Assembly: GCF_006335145.1 (NCBI RefSeq)
Contig: NZ_VDMN01000001.1
Span: 62,001-126,000 of the forward strand
Reading direction: 5' to 3'
Source: Aliirhizobium smilacinae
Lineage (GTDB): Bacteria > Pseudomonadota > Alphaproteobacteria > Rhizobiales > Rhizobiaceae
DNA: 64,000 bases
Position numbers and translations under genes: made by a program. Below, piece by piece: positions 47,966-57,468 of this stretch. Below the pieces are notes generated by a model. That model had not been told where the DNA came from. It did not search any database and saw only the letters and a program-made list of their open reading frames with translations. Positions within the stretch are counted from its first letter, which is position 1. Each line of letters opens with the position of its first letter.

Positions 47966-49696
47966 ATGTCATCCACCGGGAGAAAATGGTTCGCCAGCGA
48001 AGCCGGGAATGTTGCGATCACCGCGGCGCTTTGCCTGCCGCTGATGATCAGCGCGCTCGCGCTGGGAGTCGATTACGGATACCTGACCCTGCAGCAGCGC
48101 GAATTACAGACGACCGCCGACCTAGCGGCAATTTCCGCTGCCTCCAACCCGAGCAGTCCCGAGACCGGCGTCGCGGACTATATGAACCTCAACAACAAGA
48201 ACATCGCCGTCCTGAAAAACGGACAACTTCTGAACAAGGGGGCACCCGTTGCCTTCACCCTGGAGACAGTGTTCGATAAGTTCGAGGCTTATGCCGAAGT
48301 GATCAGCGGGCGGTACCAGGCCGATTCTTCGGTCGCCGTCGGCACCCGCTTCCAGTCCGGCGTCGCCCCCTATGATGCCGTTAAAGTCAACGTTTACCAG
48401 AAGGGCGGGCTTTTCTTCGGCGGTTCTCTGACAAAGGCGCCGATGCTGAATGCCAGCGGCACGGCCGCGATCGACAAGATGGCGTCATTCTCTGTCGGCT
48501 CCCGTCTTGCCAGCCTTAACGGCGGGGTCGTCAACGCGCTGCTCGGCAACCTTCTCGGAACCACCGTCAACCTGTCGGTGATGGATTACCAATCGCTGGC
48601 CAATGCCAATATCGACCTGCTCAAGGTCTTTGACCAACTGGCGATCAAGCTCAACCTGACAGCCGGCACCTATACCGACCTGCTCAACACCGATATTTCC
48701 TACGGCACGCTCCTGAACGCCATCGGCCAGACGACCGGCGTCACACCTGCCGTGGCGGCGATCGTCAAGTCGCTGGAAAAGACGCTCGGTAACACCAAGC
48801 TTACCGTCAAGCTGAAGGACATCATGGATATCGGACCGCTCGGCTCGCGGCTGATCGGCAAGAGCGACGGCCTGACCGTGCAGACGGATATATTCAACCT
48901 GATCAGCGCCACGGCGAATGCCGCAAATGGCGGCACCAACCAGATAGACCTCGATCTCGGCGCAACCATACCCGGTCTCGGCGGGTTGACCCTGTCGGTG
49001 GCGGTCGGCGAGCCTCCTGTCGGTTCGAAAGCACTTGGTATCGGCAGAACCGGCTCGATCGTGCGGACCGCCCAGACGCGTGTCGCCCTGACAACGACAG
49101 TCGACGGCCTTACCGGCCTGCTCGGCATCAAGATCAAGGTGCCGCTCTATCTCGAAGTCGCCAATGCGGAAGGCCGCATGTCGTCGATCACCTGCCCCAG
49201 CGGCGCGACCGGAGCGACGGTGAATGTCGAGGCCGTTCCGGGCGTGCTGGAACTGTCGCTCGGCGATGTCGACAAGTCAGCCTTTGCCAATTTCGGCAAG
49301 GACCCGCGCGTGACCAAGACCAAGATGGTCGCGACACCTGCACTTAATCTGACAGCGCTCGCCTATGCCAATGCGACCAATGTGAACACCACGCAGCTTT
49401 CCTTCTCCCCCTCGGACATATCGAGCCAGAAGGTGAAACAGGCCTCGACGAAAAACACCGTCTCGACGCTGGTGGATTCGCTGCTCAAGAACCTGCAGCT
49501 CGAAGTCGAAATTCTGGGCCTGAGGGTCGAAGTGCCTTCCGCACTGCTTGGCGGGCTCGCCGACACGTTGAGACTGCTGACCACGCCACTCGACCAGGTT
49601 CTCTACAGTGTCCTGTCCATCATCGGCGTCAAGGTCGGAGAGGTCGACGTGCGGGTCGGCGGCGCATCATGCCGCAATCCGGTCCTCGTTCAGTAA
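47966..49696 (+). CDS. TadG-like pilus-associated membrane protein
   Basis: A 576-residue protein. The N-terminal EAGNVAITAALCLPLMISALALGVDYGYLTLQQRELQTTADLAAISAA is the TadG/TadE-type helix and adjoining helix. The remaining 500 residues are a periplasmic, Ala/Leu/Thr-rich region with repeats of 'LLxxLLG' character (NALLGNLLGTTVNLS) and a C-terminal pair of cysteines; I see no von Willebrand A metal site, which TadG proteins often carry. The ATG directly follows the tadE-like stop, with GGAGG 9 bases upstream inside that gene. Confidence 0.8.
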   Translation: MSSTGRKWFASEAGNVAITAALCLPLMISALALGVDYGYLTLQQRELQTTADLAAISAASNPSSPETGVADYMNLNNKNIAVLKNGQLLNKGAPVAFTLETVFDKFEAYAEVISGRYQADSSVAVGTRFQSGVAPYDAVKVNVYQKGGLFFGGSLTKAPMLNASGTAAIDKMASFSVGSRLASLNGGVVNALLGNLLGTTVNLSVMDYQSLANANIDLLKVFDQLAIKLNLTAGTYTDLLNTDISYGTLLNAIGQTTGVTPAVAAIVKSLEKTLGNTKLTVKLKDIMDIGPLGSRLIGKSDGLTVQTDIFNLISATANAANGGTNQIDLDLGATIPGLGGLTLSVAVGEPPVGSKALGIGRTGSIVRTAQTRVALTTTVDGLTGLLGIKIKVPLYLEVANAEGRMSSITCPSGATGATVNVEAVPGVLELSLGDVDKSAFANFGKDPRVTKTKMVATPALNLTALAYANATNVNTTQLSFSPSDISSQKVKQASTKNTVSTLVDSLLKNLQLEVEILGLRVEVPSALLGGLADTLRLLTTPLDQVLYSVLSIIGVKVGEVDVRVGGASCRNPVLVQ

Positions 49697-49743
49697 GCTC
49701 AGTACTCGTCCGGCAATTTTGTTCAGCACCCGGGCGAGAAAAG

Positions 49744-49771
49744 AACAGGGCCGGCGATTGCCGGCCCTGTT
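49744..49771. terminator. Bidirectional terminator between tadG-like gene and DAHP synthase
   Basis: AACAGGGCCGGC (49744-49755) pairs exactly with its complement (49760-49771) around GATT, with T-rich flanks on both sides. Shared by the convergent stops at 49696 and 49802. Confidence 0.9.
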
Positions 49772-49801
49772 TGATTCCTGATGCGTGAAACGCGATTTGG
49801 G

Positions 49802-51175
49802 TCAGCCGTTGACGACCATCCGCTTTTCGTCACGGCCGGTCTTCATCCGCTCGGCCAGAAGGAAGGCCAGTTCCAGTGCCTGATCCGCATTGAGGCGCGG
49901 GTCGCAATGGGTGTGGTAACGATCCTGCAGATCTGCGCCGGTCACGGCGCGGGCGCCACCGGTGCATTCAGTCACGTCCTTGCCGGTCATTTCGACATGG
50001 ATACCACCCGGATGCGTGCCTTCGGCGCGGTGGATCTGGAAGAAGCTTTCCACTTCCGACAGGATCCGGTCGAACGGCCGGGTCTTGTAGTTGTTGAGCG
50101 TGATCGTGTTGCCATGCATCGGATCGCAGGACCAAACCACTTTCTTGCCCTCGCGCTCGACGGCGCGGATCAGCTTCGGTAGATGTTCCGCAACCTTGTC
50201 ATGGCCGAAACGGCAGATCAACGTCAGACGGCCGGCCTCGTTGGCAGGGTTCAGCGCATCGATCAGCTCGATCAGGTTGTCCGGCTGCAACGACGGGCCG
50301 CATTTCAGACCGATCGGGTTCTTGATGCCGCGGAAATACTCCACATGCGCATGGTCGAGCTGCCGGGTACGGTCACCGATCCACAACATATGGCCGGAAG
50401 TCGCGTACCAGTCACCGGAGGTCGAATCGACGCGCGTGAACGCTTCCTCGTAGCCGAGAAGCAGTGCTTCGTGGCTGGTGAAGAAATCCGTTTCGCGCAG
50501 GCTCGGCTGGTTGTCGGCCGTGATCCCGATCGCACGCATGAAGTCCATCGTCTCGCTGATGCGATCCGCCAGCTTCTTGTAACGCTCGCCCTGCGGACTA
50601 TCCTTGACGAAACCGAGCATCCACTTGTGGACGTTTTCCAGGTTGGCATAACCACCCATGGCGAACGCGCGCAAAAGGTTCAGCGTTGCAGCCGACTGAC
50701 GATAGGCGTCGAGCTGGCGCTCCGGGTTCGGAATACGCGAAGCTTCCGTGAAGTCGATGCCGTTGATGATGTCGCCGCGGTAGGACGGCAGCTCGATCTC
50801 ACCCTGCTTCTCGAAATTCGAGGAGCGCGGCTTGGCAAACTGACCGGCAATACGGCCGACCTTCACGACCGGCAGCTGCGCGCCATAGGTCAGGACGACG
50901 GCCATCTGCAGGAACGAGCGGAAAAAGTCGCGGATATTGTCCGCGCCATGCTCATAGAAGCTCTCGGCGCAATCGCCGCCCTGCAGCAGGAAGGCATCGC
51001 CTTCGGCAACCTTGGCAAGCTGTGCCTTGAGGCGACGCGCCTCACCGGCAAAGACGAGCGGGGGAAACTTCGCCAGCTGGGCTTCTGTCGCCGCCAGAGC
51101 GGCCTGATCGGGATATGCCGGAACCTGCTGGATCGGCTTGTTGCGCCAGCTGTTCGGGGTCCAATTCTGTGCCAT
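49802..51175 (-). CDS. Class II 3-deoxy-D-arabino-heptulosonate 7-phosphate synthase
   Basis: A 457-residue plant-type (class II) DAHP synthase, the first enzyme of aromatic amino acid synthesis. It opens [23 protein letters not shown] and contains the metal/PEP site [15 protein letters not shown], the R-rich [15 protein letters not shown], and the conserved [11 protein letters not shown] and [18 protein letters not shown] stretches. The ATG at 51175 begins the typical N-terminus. Rhizobia use this class rather than AroG/F/H. Single gene with its own terminator. Confidence 0.94.
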   Translation of the reverse strand: MAQNWTPNSWRNKPIQQVPAYPDQAALAATEAQLAKFPPLVFAGEARRLKAQLAKVAEGDAFLLQGGDCAESFYEHGADNIRDFFRSFLQMAVVLTYGAQLPVVKVGRIAGQFAKPRSSNFEKQGEIELPSYRGDIINGIDFTEASRIPNPERQLDAYRQSAATLNLLRAFAMGGYANLENVHKWMLGFVKDSPQGERYKKLADRISETMDFMRAIGITADNQPSLRETDFFTSHEALLLGYEEAFTRVDSTSGDWYATSGHMLWIGDRTRQLDHAHVEYFRGIKNPIGLKCGPSLQPDNLIELIDALNPANEAGRLTLICRFGHDKVAEHLPKLIRAVEREGKKVVWSCDPMHGNTITLNNYKTRPFDRILSEVESFFQIHRAEGTHPGGIHVEMTGKDVTECTGGARAVTGADLQDRYHTHCDPRLNADQALELAFLLAERMKTGRDEKRMVVNG

Positions 51176-51350
51176 TTGTCTCACCTGTGGGACCGGACCA
51201 CCGGGTCCGGCCATTCCTCTTCACAATAGAGGCGGCTTATAGACCGTGATGCCGCCTTTGCCTAGCCGGTTTGGACCGGCCGTTTCAGTGAACGATCCGT
51301 TGCCGGAGAAACCCTTGAAAGCGTCTCCGGCATCCGAAATCCGGCGGGTC

Positions 51351-52739
51351 TCAGACCCGCTCGCCGTTCTTCACCCGGTAGCTCGGGTTGTACATCGTCA
51401 CCAGTTCTTCGGCCGCCGACGGATGCAGCGCCATCGTCCGGTCGAAGTCGTCCTTGGTTGCGCTCGCCTTCAGGCAGATACCGAGAAGCTGCGCCATCTC
51501 GCCTGCCTCGTGGCCGAGGATATGGGCGCCGACGACCTTGCGGCTGGCCGCATCGACGATCAGCTTCATGATCATCCGCTCCGAGCGGCCCGACAGCGTT
51601 GCCTTCATCGGGCGGAATTCGGCGCGGTAGACTTCAAGCTCGTCATAACGCTTGGCGGCTTCCTCTTCCGAAAGCCCGACCGTGCCGATTTCAGGCTGCG
51701 AGAAAACGGCTGTCGGGATCAGGTCGTAATCCGGCGAAGTCGGATTGTTGCGATAGACCGTCTCGATGAAACACATGGCTTCGTGGATCGCGACCGGCGT
51801 CAGCTGTACCCGGTCGGTGACGTCGCCGAGCGCATAGATATTTTCCACGTTGGTGCGGGAATATTCGTCGACGACGATTGCGCCGCGCTCGTCGGTCTTC
51901 ACACCGGCCGCCTCAAGTCCGAGACCCTTGGTATACGGATCGCGGCCGAGGGCCAGCATGACCGTATCGACGGAGAGCGTCTCGCCGCACTTGGTACGAG
52001 CGGTGAGGCCGCCCTCAGACGCCTTGGTGACGTCCTCGATGACGTCGGTGAGGATGATCTTGATGCCCTTTTCCGCCATCGCCTTGTGCAGGCCCTGACG
52101 CATGTCATGGTCGAAGCGGGAGAGGATTTCCTTGCCGCGATAGATCAGCGTTGTGTCGACGCCGAGACCGTGAAAGATGTTGGCGAATTCAACCGCAATA
52201 TAACCGCCGCCGGCGATCAGGATCGACTTCGGCAGGGTTTCGAGATGGAACGCCTCGTTGGAGGTTATGCAAAGCTCGTGACCGGGAAGCGCGCTATGCG
52301 GGTTGGCAACGCCGCCTGTGGCAATCACGATCCGTTCGGCCGTCACCGTCTCGCCGGTCTTGATGAGCCGCACCGTGTGGGCATCGACCAGTTCTGCACG
52401 GCTATCGAAAATCCCGGCCTTGTTGTTTTCAAGCCCACGACGATAAAGCCCTTCCAGACGGGCGATTTCCTTGTCCTTGGCTTCGATTAGCTTCTTCCAG
52501 TCGAACGTGCTTTTTCCGACCTCCCAGCCGAAACCGGCGGCGTCCTCGAAATGCTCGTGAAATTGCGATGCGTAGACGAAAAGCTTCTTCGGCACGCAGC
52601 CGCGGATGACGCAGGTGCCGCCGAAACGATATTCCTCGGCGATGCCGACCTTCTTGCCGAGGCTGGCCGCGACACGCCCTGCCCTTACACCACCGGAGCC
52701 TCCGCCAATTACAAACAGATCGTAGTCATAGGCGGCCAT
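51351..52739 (-). CDS. gor: Glutathione-disulfide reductase
   Basis: A 462-residue NADPH-dependent flavoenzyme that keeps glutathione reduced. FAD site LFVIGGGSGGVRAGRVAASLG, redox disulfide GGTCVIRGCVPKK, NADPH fold ILIAGGGYIAVEFANIFHGLG, and the C-terminal catalytic His-Glu in ALHPSAAEELVTMY. The ATG at 52739 follows AAGGAG by 6 bases; a codon series upstream (52757) would contain that site. It lies about 110 bases downstream of the DUF2059 gene on the same strand. Confidence 0.96.
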   Translation of the reverse strand: MAAYDYDLFVIGGGSGGVRAGRVAASLGKKVGIAEEYRFGGTCVIRGCVPKKLFVYASQFHEHFEDAAGFGWEVGKSTFDWKKLIEAKDKEIARLEGLYRRGLENNKAGIFDSRAELVDAHTVRLIKTGETVTAERIVIATGGVANPHSALPGHELCITSNEAFHLETLPKSILIAGGGYIAVEFANIFHGLGVDTTLIYRGKEILSRFDHDMRQGLHKAMAEKGIKIILTDVIEDVTKASEGGLTARTKCGETLSVDTVMLALGRDPYTKGLGLEAAGVKTDERGAIVVDEYSRTNVENIYALGDVTDRVQLTPVAIHEAMCFIETVYRNNPTSPDYDLIPTAVFSQPEIGTVGLSEEEAAKRYDELEVYRAEFRPMKATLSGRSERMIMKLIVDAASRKVVGAHILGHEAGEMAQLLGICLKASATKDDFDRTMALHPSAAEELVTMYNPSYRVKNGERV

Positions 52740-52849
52740 TCTAGTCTCCTTCGGCATATGGGGTGATGCCGCATATAGGCATGTTCCTGAACAAGAAAAA
52801 GCCCGGATCGCTCCAGGCTTTTGATAAACGTCCTGCTTTCCTCAGCCGA

Positions 52850-53470
52850 TTATGGCTTCGGCAGGTTGAGCGTCGGTGCCGGCGCGCGCGCAGGGGCCGG
52901 AGCGGCTGCGGCAGGCGCCGGAGCTGCGGGGGCCGGAGCGGCTTCTGCCGTCGGCATCTGCACCGGGTTGGCATCAATCACGCCACGCAGCTTTGCCGTG
53001 CTCTGGGCCGTCAGGTCACGCGAAATGCCGTTGCTCCAGATCTCGGCTGCACGGCCGAGTTCACGGGCCACGAGCGGCGTGCTGGTCATCAGCTTCTTGC
53101 CGGCTTCCGTATTGAAGAAGGTTGCGATGGCCTTCAGTTCGTCGGCCGAGAAGCTCTTTGCGTAGATGGTCGCTGCTTCCTTTTCGAGGTCTGCACGACG
53201 CGGAGCGAGAGCCAGGGCCTGCTCGTTGACGATGGCGGAAATCTGGTCCTGGAAATTCGGCGACGACTGGATGAACTGCGCCTTCAGGTTTTCGGCAACA
53301 GCCGGCAGGATGTTGTCGTAACGATCCGTGACGTTGAGCGCCTTGATCGCTTCGCGCGCCGCGGCCAGATGAGCCTCCGGAATTTCCTGGGCGCGCGCCT
53401 GAACAGCCACGGAGCCGGACAGAAGAACGGCTAGCACAACGGCACGGCCAAAAACCGCGGATTTGATCAT
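52850..53470 (-). CDS. Exported DUF2059 family protein
   Basis: A 206-residue protein. The signal peptide (MIKSAVFGRAVVLAVLLSGSVAVQARA) is followed by a helical DUF2059 domain (residues about 80-140) with FSADELKAIATFFNTEAGKKLMTSTPLV. The last 35 residues are Ala/Pro repeats (APAPAAPAPAAAAPAPARAPAP). Its function is unknown. It starts 12 bases after the rpiA stop, so it is cotranscribed with rpiA. Confidence 0.85.
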   Translation of the reverse strand: MIKSAVFGRAVVLAVLLSGSVAVQARAQEIPEAHLAAAREAIKALNVTDRYDNILPAVAENLKAQFIQSSPNFQDQISAIVNEQALALAPRRADLEKEAATIYAKSFSADELKAIATFFNTEAGKKLMTSTPLVARELGRAAEIWSNGISRDLTAQSTAKLRGVIDANPVQMPTAEAAPAPAAPAPAAAAPAPARAPAPTLNLPKP

Positions 53471-53482
53471 GAGTGAATGCTC

Positions 53483-54184
53483 CTACTTTAATTTGGCCTG
53501 AAGCGTCCGCGCTCTCGCCGGGCCGGCGATGATCGCAAGGGACGCCATATGAATGAAAAGTCCGTGTTCCACGACGCCTGGAATTGAATGCAGTTCGGCA
53601 GACAGTGCCTCTGCATCAGGAATGCGGCCAAAAGATGCGTCGACGATGTAGTGGCCGCCATCGGTGGTGAAGAGTTCATCACCGCTTTTGCGCATGGAAA
53701 GCGAACCGCCGAGACCCAGTCTCGCAGCCGCCTTTTCGATCGAAATGCGCGTCGCCATCTGCCCGAACGGATTGATCTCGATCGGCAATGGGAAAGCGCC
53801 GAGCGTCTCCACCAGTTTGCTCTCATCAGCAATCACGATGACACGCTCGGATGCAGCCGCGACGATCTTTTCGCGCAGCAATGCACCGCCGCCGCCCTTT
53901 ATCAGGGTCAGGTTGCCATCCAGCTCATCGGCACCATCGATCGTCAGATCGAGCTCCGGAAGTTCGTCGAGAGATTTAAGCGAAACGCCAAGCTCCAGGC
54001 AAAGCCGTGCAGTGCGTTCCGATGTCGGGACGCCTTGAACGCGCAATCCTCCATGAACCTTCTCGGCCAGCAGGCGGACGAATTCCTCTGCCGTCGATCC
54101 GGTTCCGATGCCGAGCCTCATCCCGTCCTCGACATGCGCAAGTGCCGCAGCCGCCGCCTTGACCTTCATTTCCCGGGCGTCCAT
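53483..54184 (-). CDS. rpiA: Ribose-5-phosphate isomerase A
   Basis: A 233-residue enzyme interconverting ribose-5-phosphate and ribulose-5-phosphate. Motifs [46 protein letters not shown] and VIADESKLV carry the phosphate loop, the catalytic Asp and Glu, and Lys. The ATG at 54184 ([18 protein letters not shown]) is the start of homology, with AGGCGG just upstream; an open frame to 54334 is not conserved. Divergent from gph, and first of a unit with the DUF2059 gene. Confidence 0.95.
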   Translation of the reverse strand: MDAREMKVKAAAAALAHVEDGMRLGIGTGSTAEEFVRLLAEKVHGGLRVQGVPTSERTARLCLELGVSLKSLDELPELDLTIDGADELDGNLTLIKGGGGALLREKIVAAASERVIVIADESKLVETLGAFPLPIEINPFGQMATRISIEKAAARLGLGGSLSMRKSGDELFTTDGGHYIVDASFGRIPDAEALSAELHSIPGVVEHGLFIHMASLAIIAGPARARTLQAKLK

Positions 54185-54360
54185 CCGCCTGTCGCTCCCC
54201 GCTGTTTTCGCCGAGAGGCTGTTTACACGCCTCATCGGGAGAGCGGAAGACCCTTGCCGTCGTTTCTCACTGCCAACATGCGGCACTGGTGGCCTTTCAA
54301 ATGGCGCCCCGGCATGCTTAACCGGAGCAGCCATTCAAAGCAGCAGTGAGGTAATCCCCC

Positions 54361-55050
54361 GTGAGTTCTCCCCTCGTCATCTTCGATCTCGACGGAACGT
54401 TGATCGATACCGCGCCTGATCTGATCGATAGCCTCAATCACACGATTGCGTCAGCCGATCTCGCTCCCGTGACATTCGACGACCTGACCCACCTTGTCGG
54501 CCAGGGCGCGCGGGTGATGATCAAGCGTGCTTTCGAGTTGCGCAAGGTGAAGCTCGACGAGACGGAAACGGATACCCTGTTCAATCTGTTTGTCGACCAC
54601 TACCGCCAGAACATGCCCGGCAAGAGCCAGCCGTTTGCAGGTGTCGTAGAATGCCTGGAACGCCTCGCGGCCGCCGGCATGACGCTTGCCATCTGCACCA
54701 ACAAAAGCGAGGCGCTGGCTATCCCGTTGATCGAAGCGCTCGGCCTCTCCGGCCATTTTGCCGCGATTACCGGTGGCGATACGTTCCCCGTTCGCAAGCC
54801 CGATGCCGCCCATATCTTCGGAACGATCGAAAACGCTGGCGGCAAGCGGGATCATGCGATCATGGTCGGCGATAGTATCAACGACATTCTCGCCGCCAAG
54901 AATGCAGGCATTCCGTCGATCGGGGTCGATTTCGGTTATTCCGACGTTCCGATCGCCAGCCTTTCGCCAAGCACGGTGATCAGCCATTTCGATGCGCTCA
55001 CGGTCGACCTGGTGAACGACCTGCTCGTGACCAGCAAAGTCGCCTCCTGA
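54361..55050 (+). CDS. gph: Phosphoglycolate phosphatase-type HAD hydrolase
   Basis: A 229-residue HAD hydrolase. Motif I is VIFDLDGTLIDTAPDLIDSLNH, motif II AICTNKSEAL, and motifs III/IV KPDAAHIFG...AIMVGDSINDILAAKNAG. The cap domain and length fit Gph, which clears phosphoglycolate from DNA repair or oxygenase side reactions. The start is GTG at 54361, with GAGG 9 bases upstream. Divergent from rpiA; its terminator is shared with the L,D-transpeptidase gene. Confidence 0.9.
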   Translation: MSSPLVIFDLDGTLIDTAPDLIDSLNHTIASADLAPVTFDDLTHLVGQGARVMIKRAFELRKVKLDETETDTLFNLFVDHYRQNMPGKSQPFAGVVECLERLAAAGMTLAICTNKSEALAIPLIEALGLSGHFAAITGGDTFPVRKPDAAHIFGTIENAGGKRDHAIMVGDSINDILAAKNAGIPSIGVDFGYSDVPIASLSPSTVISHFDALTVDLVNDLLVTSKVAS

Positions 55051-55060
55051 AGCCAAAAAC

Positions 55061-55090
55061 AAAAGAGGCGGCCAACCGGCCGCCTCTTTT
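55061..55090. terminator. Bidirectional terminator between gph and L,D-transpeptidase
   Basis: AAAAGAGGCGGCC (55061-55073) pairs exactly with its complement (55078-55090) around AACC. T runs flank both sides. The convergent stops are at 55050 and 55115. Confidence 0.93.
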
Positions 55091-55114
55091 CATATCGGAA
55101 ACGCTTTAAGCAGA

Positions 55115-57064
55115 TCAGCTACGCGTAGCGCGCGCCGTGGTCGTGGCATCGAAAGCCTTCTTGACCGACGTGTCGCGGTCATAGACGTCGTCGAAATATT
55201 CGACCGCACCATCCTTGTTCGGCCATGCTGTGAAATAGGCGACATAGACCGGGATCTTCGCGTTCACCTTTTCGGCAACATTCTTGCCGGCGGCAATTTC
55301 TGCATCGACCTGCTGCTCGGTTATCCCAAGCACGGCGGCCGCCATCTTGCGCGGCTCCTGCAGACGCACGCATCCATGGCTGAGCGCACGCATGTCACGC
55401 TGGAAGAAGCTCTTCGAAGGCGTGTCATGCATGTAGATCGCATGGGCGTTCGGGAACAGGATCTTCAGATCGCCGAGAGCATTGTCGCTGGATGGCGGCT
55501 GGCGCACAGAGATGTTCTGGGTCGAACCATACCAGTTGACGCTGCTTGACGGCATGACCTTGCCGTTGACGGCCACTTCGTAACCCGTACGGTCGAGATA
55601 GCTCGGGTCCTGACGCAGCTTCGGCAGCATCTCGTTGACGATGATCGACTGCGGCACACCCCAATAGGGGTTGAACTCGACCGTCTGGATCATGTCCTGG
55701 AAGAAGAAGGTCTGGTGGGCCTTGGCGCCGACGACGGCGCGCATCGAGAACTGTTCGGCGCCGTGATCGTGATAATAGACGCGGAAAGCCGGCTGGTTGA
55801 TGAAGACGTAACGCTGGCCGAGATCGTCCGGTAACCAGCGGGCCTGTTCCATGGCAACGACAACCTTGTCGATCATCGCCTGCGGCGAATGACCTGCCAT
55901 CTTGCGCAACGTCGCAGTGCCGATGACGCCGTCAGCCTTCAGGCCGACTTCGCCCTGGAACGACTTTACCAGATCGACGAGCTCCGGCGTGTATTCCGGG
56001 GTCTTCTGGTAGGCCGCAAGCGTTGCAGCGTGCTGCGTCTTGAGTGCCTCGGAACCCTTCTTTTCGATCACCGCAACGATCAGCGGAAGGTCGGTGCTGG
56101 CATTGCCGGGCTTGATCAGCAGTTTTTCCGGAAGCGCAATATCGTCACCGGCATTAGCTGCCTCAGCCTTCAGCTTTGCAAGTTCGGTCTTCAGCGCCTG
56201 GAAATTAGGTCCCTGCGGCGCCAGGCCGGCCAGGTAACCGGCAGCATCGGCTTCCTTGGCGGCAAACGGAAGGACAGATGCAAGGTTGGCGTCCTTGCGC
56301 TTGAAGTCGTGGTAACCGGAAATCCGGTTGGGGTCGATGCGACCGCGCACCATGTCCTGCGCAAACAGCATGGCCTTGGCAGACAAGGCGAGCTCGAACT
56401 GCATCAGCGCCTGTTCATGGGCCAAAGCCGGGGCAGGTTCGCTTGTAGGCGCAGCCTCAACGGTCGTGGCAGCAGCCTCGGCAGTCGGCGATTCTGCAGG
56501 AGCAGCAACATCCGTCACGGGTGCGGCGACAGTCTCGACGCTTGCAGTCGTCAGCGACGGCGCGGAAAGCAGATAATCGGCAGGATCGAGGCCATATTCT
56601 CCGGCTCGTTCGAAGAGGGCCAGAACGCTCCTCGCCTTTTCGTTGACATCGTCCTGCGACACCCAGACCGGCTCGCCGGCCTTGCCGTAATAGGCTTCAA
56701 GAGCCGAAGCGATGTCGGCAGGCGCCGAGACCCTTGCATTGACGAGCGAGTGAAAAGCACCGGTTGCGGCGGCAGCCGCTGCAAAGCCCGATGTCCTTAC
56801 CAGACGCTGGCTGTCTGCCTTGTAGGTGTAGTAACGGGGTCCGGAAACCTTCGGCAGGGGCTCGGGGTCTGCCAGAGCGCGTTCACTCGGCATGGATTCC
56901 TGCGCCCTGGCATTCGCTTGCGCAGCACTGTCCCGCTTGCCCGGACCTCCGCGAAGAATGTCCATGAGAGTGATTGCATGGGCGGGAACGGATGCTCCTG
57001 CAAAGATCGAAATACCCGACACGAGCGCCAGCGCGATCGATGTCTTCTTATGTGTGTGCTGCAA
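55115..57064 (-). CDS. L,D-transpeptidase (YcbB-like) with peptidoglycan-binding domain
   Basis: A 649-residue exported murein cross-linking enzyme. Signal peptide MQHTHKKTSIALALVSGISIFAGASVPAHA. The middle holds an Ala/Thr/Glu low-complexity insert (about residues 175-215), then a peptidoglycan-binding domain (VKSFQGEVGLKADGVIGTATLRKM). The YkuD catalytic domain shows HDTPSKSFFQRDMRALSHGCVRL, with nucleophile Cys near residue 566. Polar-growing rhizobia rely heavily on 3-3 cross-links made by such enzymes, so this gene fits the same growth programme as the ring protein. The ATG at 57064 directly begins the signal peptide. Confidence 0.93.
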   Translation of the reverse strand: MQHTHKKTSIALALVSGISIFAGASVPAHAITLMDILRGGPGKRDSAAQANARAQESMPSERALADPEPLPKVSGPRYYTYKADSQRLVRTSGFAAAAAATGAFHSLVNARVSAPADIASALEAYYGKAGEPVWVSQDDVNEKARSVLALFERAGEYGLDPADYLLSAPSLTTASVETVAAPVTDVAAPAESPTAEAAATTVEAAPTSEPAPALAHEQALMQFELALSAKAMLFAQDMVRGRIDPNRISGYHDFKRKDANLASVLPFAAKEADAAGYLAGLAPQGPNFQALKTELAKLKAEAANAGDDIALPEKLLIKPGNASTDLPLIVAVIEKKGSEALKTQHAATLAAYQKTPEYTPELVDLVKSFQGEVGLKADGVIGTATLRKMAGHSPQAMIDKVVVAMEQARWLPDDLGQRYVFINQPAFRVYYHDHGAEQFSMRAVVGAKAHQTFFFQDMIQTVEFNPYWGVPQSIIVNEMLPKLRQDPSYLDRTGYEVAVNGKVMPSSSVNWYGSTQNISVRQPPSSDNALGDLKILFPNAHAIYMHDTPSKSFFQRDMRALSHGCVRLQEPRKMAAAVLGITEQQVDAEIAAGKNVAEKVNAKIPVYVAYFTAWPNKDGAVEYFDDVYDRDTSVKKAFDATTTARATRS

Positions 57065-57468
57065 TGTAGTCCCCGTGACCTTCGTCCGCGTCTCGTTGGC
57101 GGGCTCGACTTCAGTATCACGCCATCTATCCGATCGCGTGAGGGATGGAAAGAAAACGGTCGTTCACTTCTCGGTTCCGACGGACGGAAATAAGCGACGC
57201 TTCATTCAGAGCAAAGGTTAAGAAATTATTGGTTAATTTTTTACTGACGAACGCTTGTTGCAAATCAAAAAGATCCGCAAATCCACCATATAAATTGCAT
57301 CACCGTGTCATGAACGACACGCATTACCTGCTGCAAAAAGCCGCAACGGCCGCTTGCGGACATTCGGCAATCGTATAGTAATGCGCCGCGCCGGTACGGT
57401 ACGCCTCCCTTCATATACTCCAAGGAGTGCGCCGCCGGCTGAAGCATCAGGGAGAAAAGGCAGCAACC

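Noticed and set aside
57389..57401. CGGTACGGTACGC upstream of fumC as a second TetR operator
   Set aside because: It shares GTACGGTAC with the element at 5552-5565 but is not itself palindromic; most likely chance.
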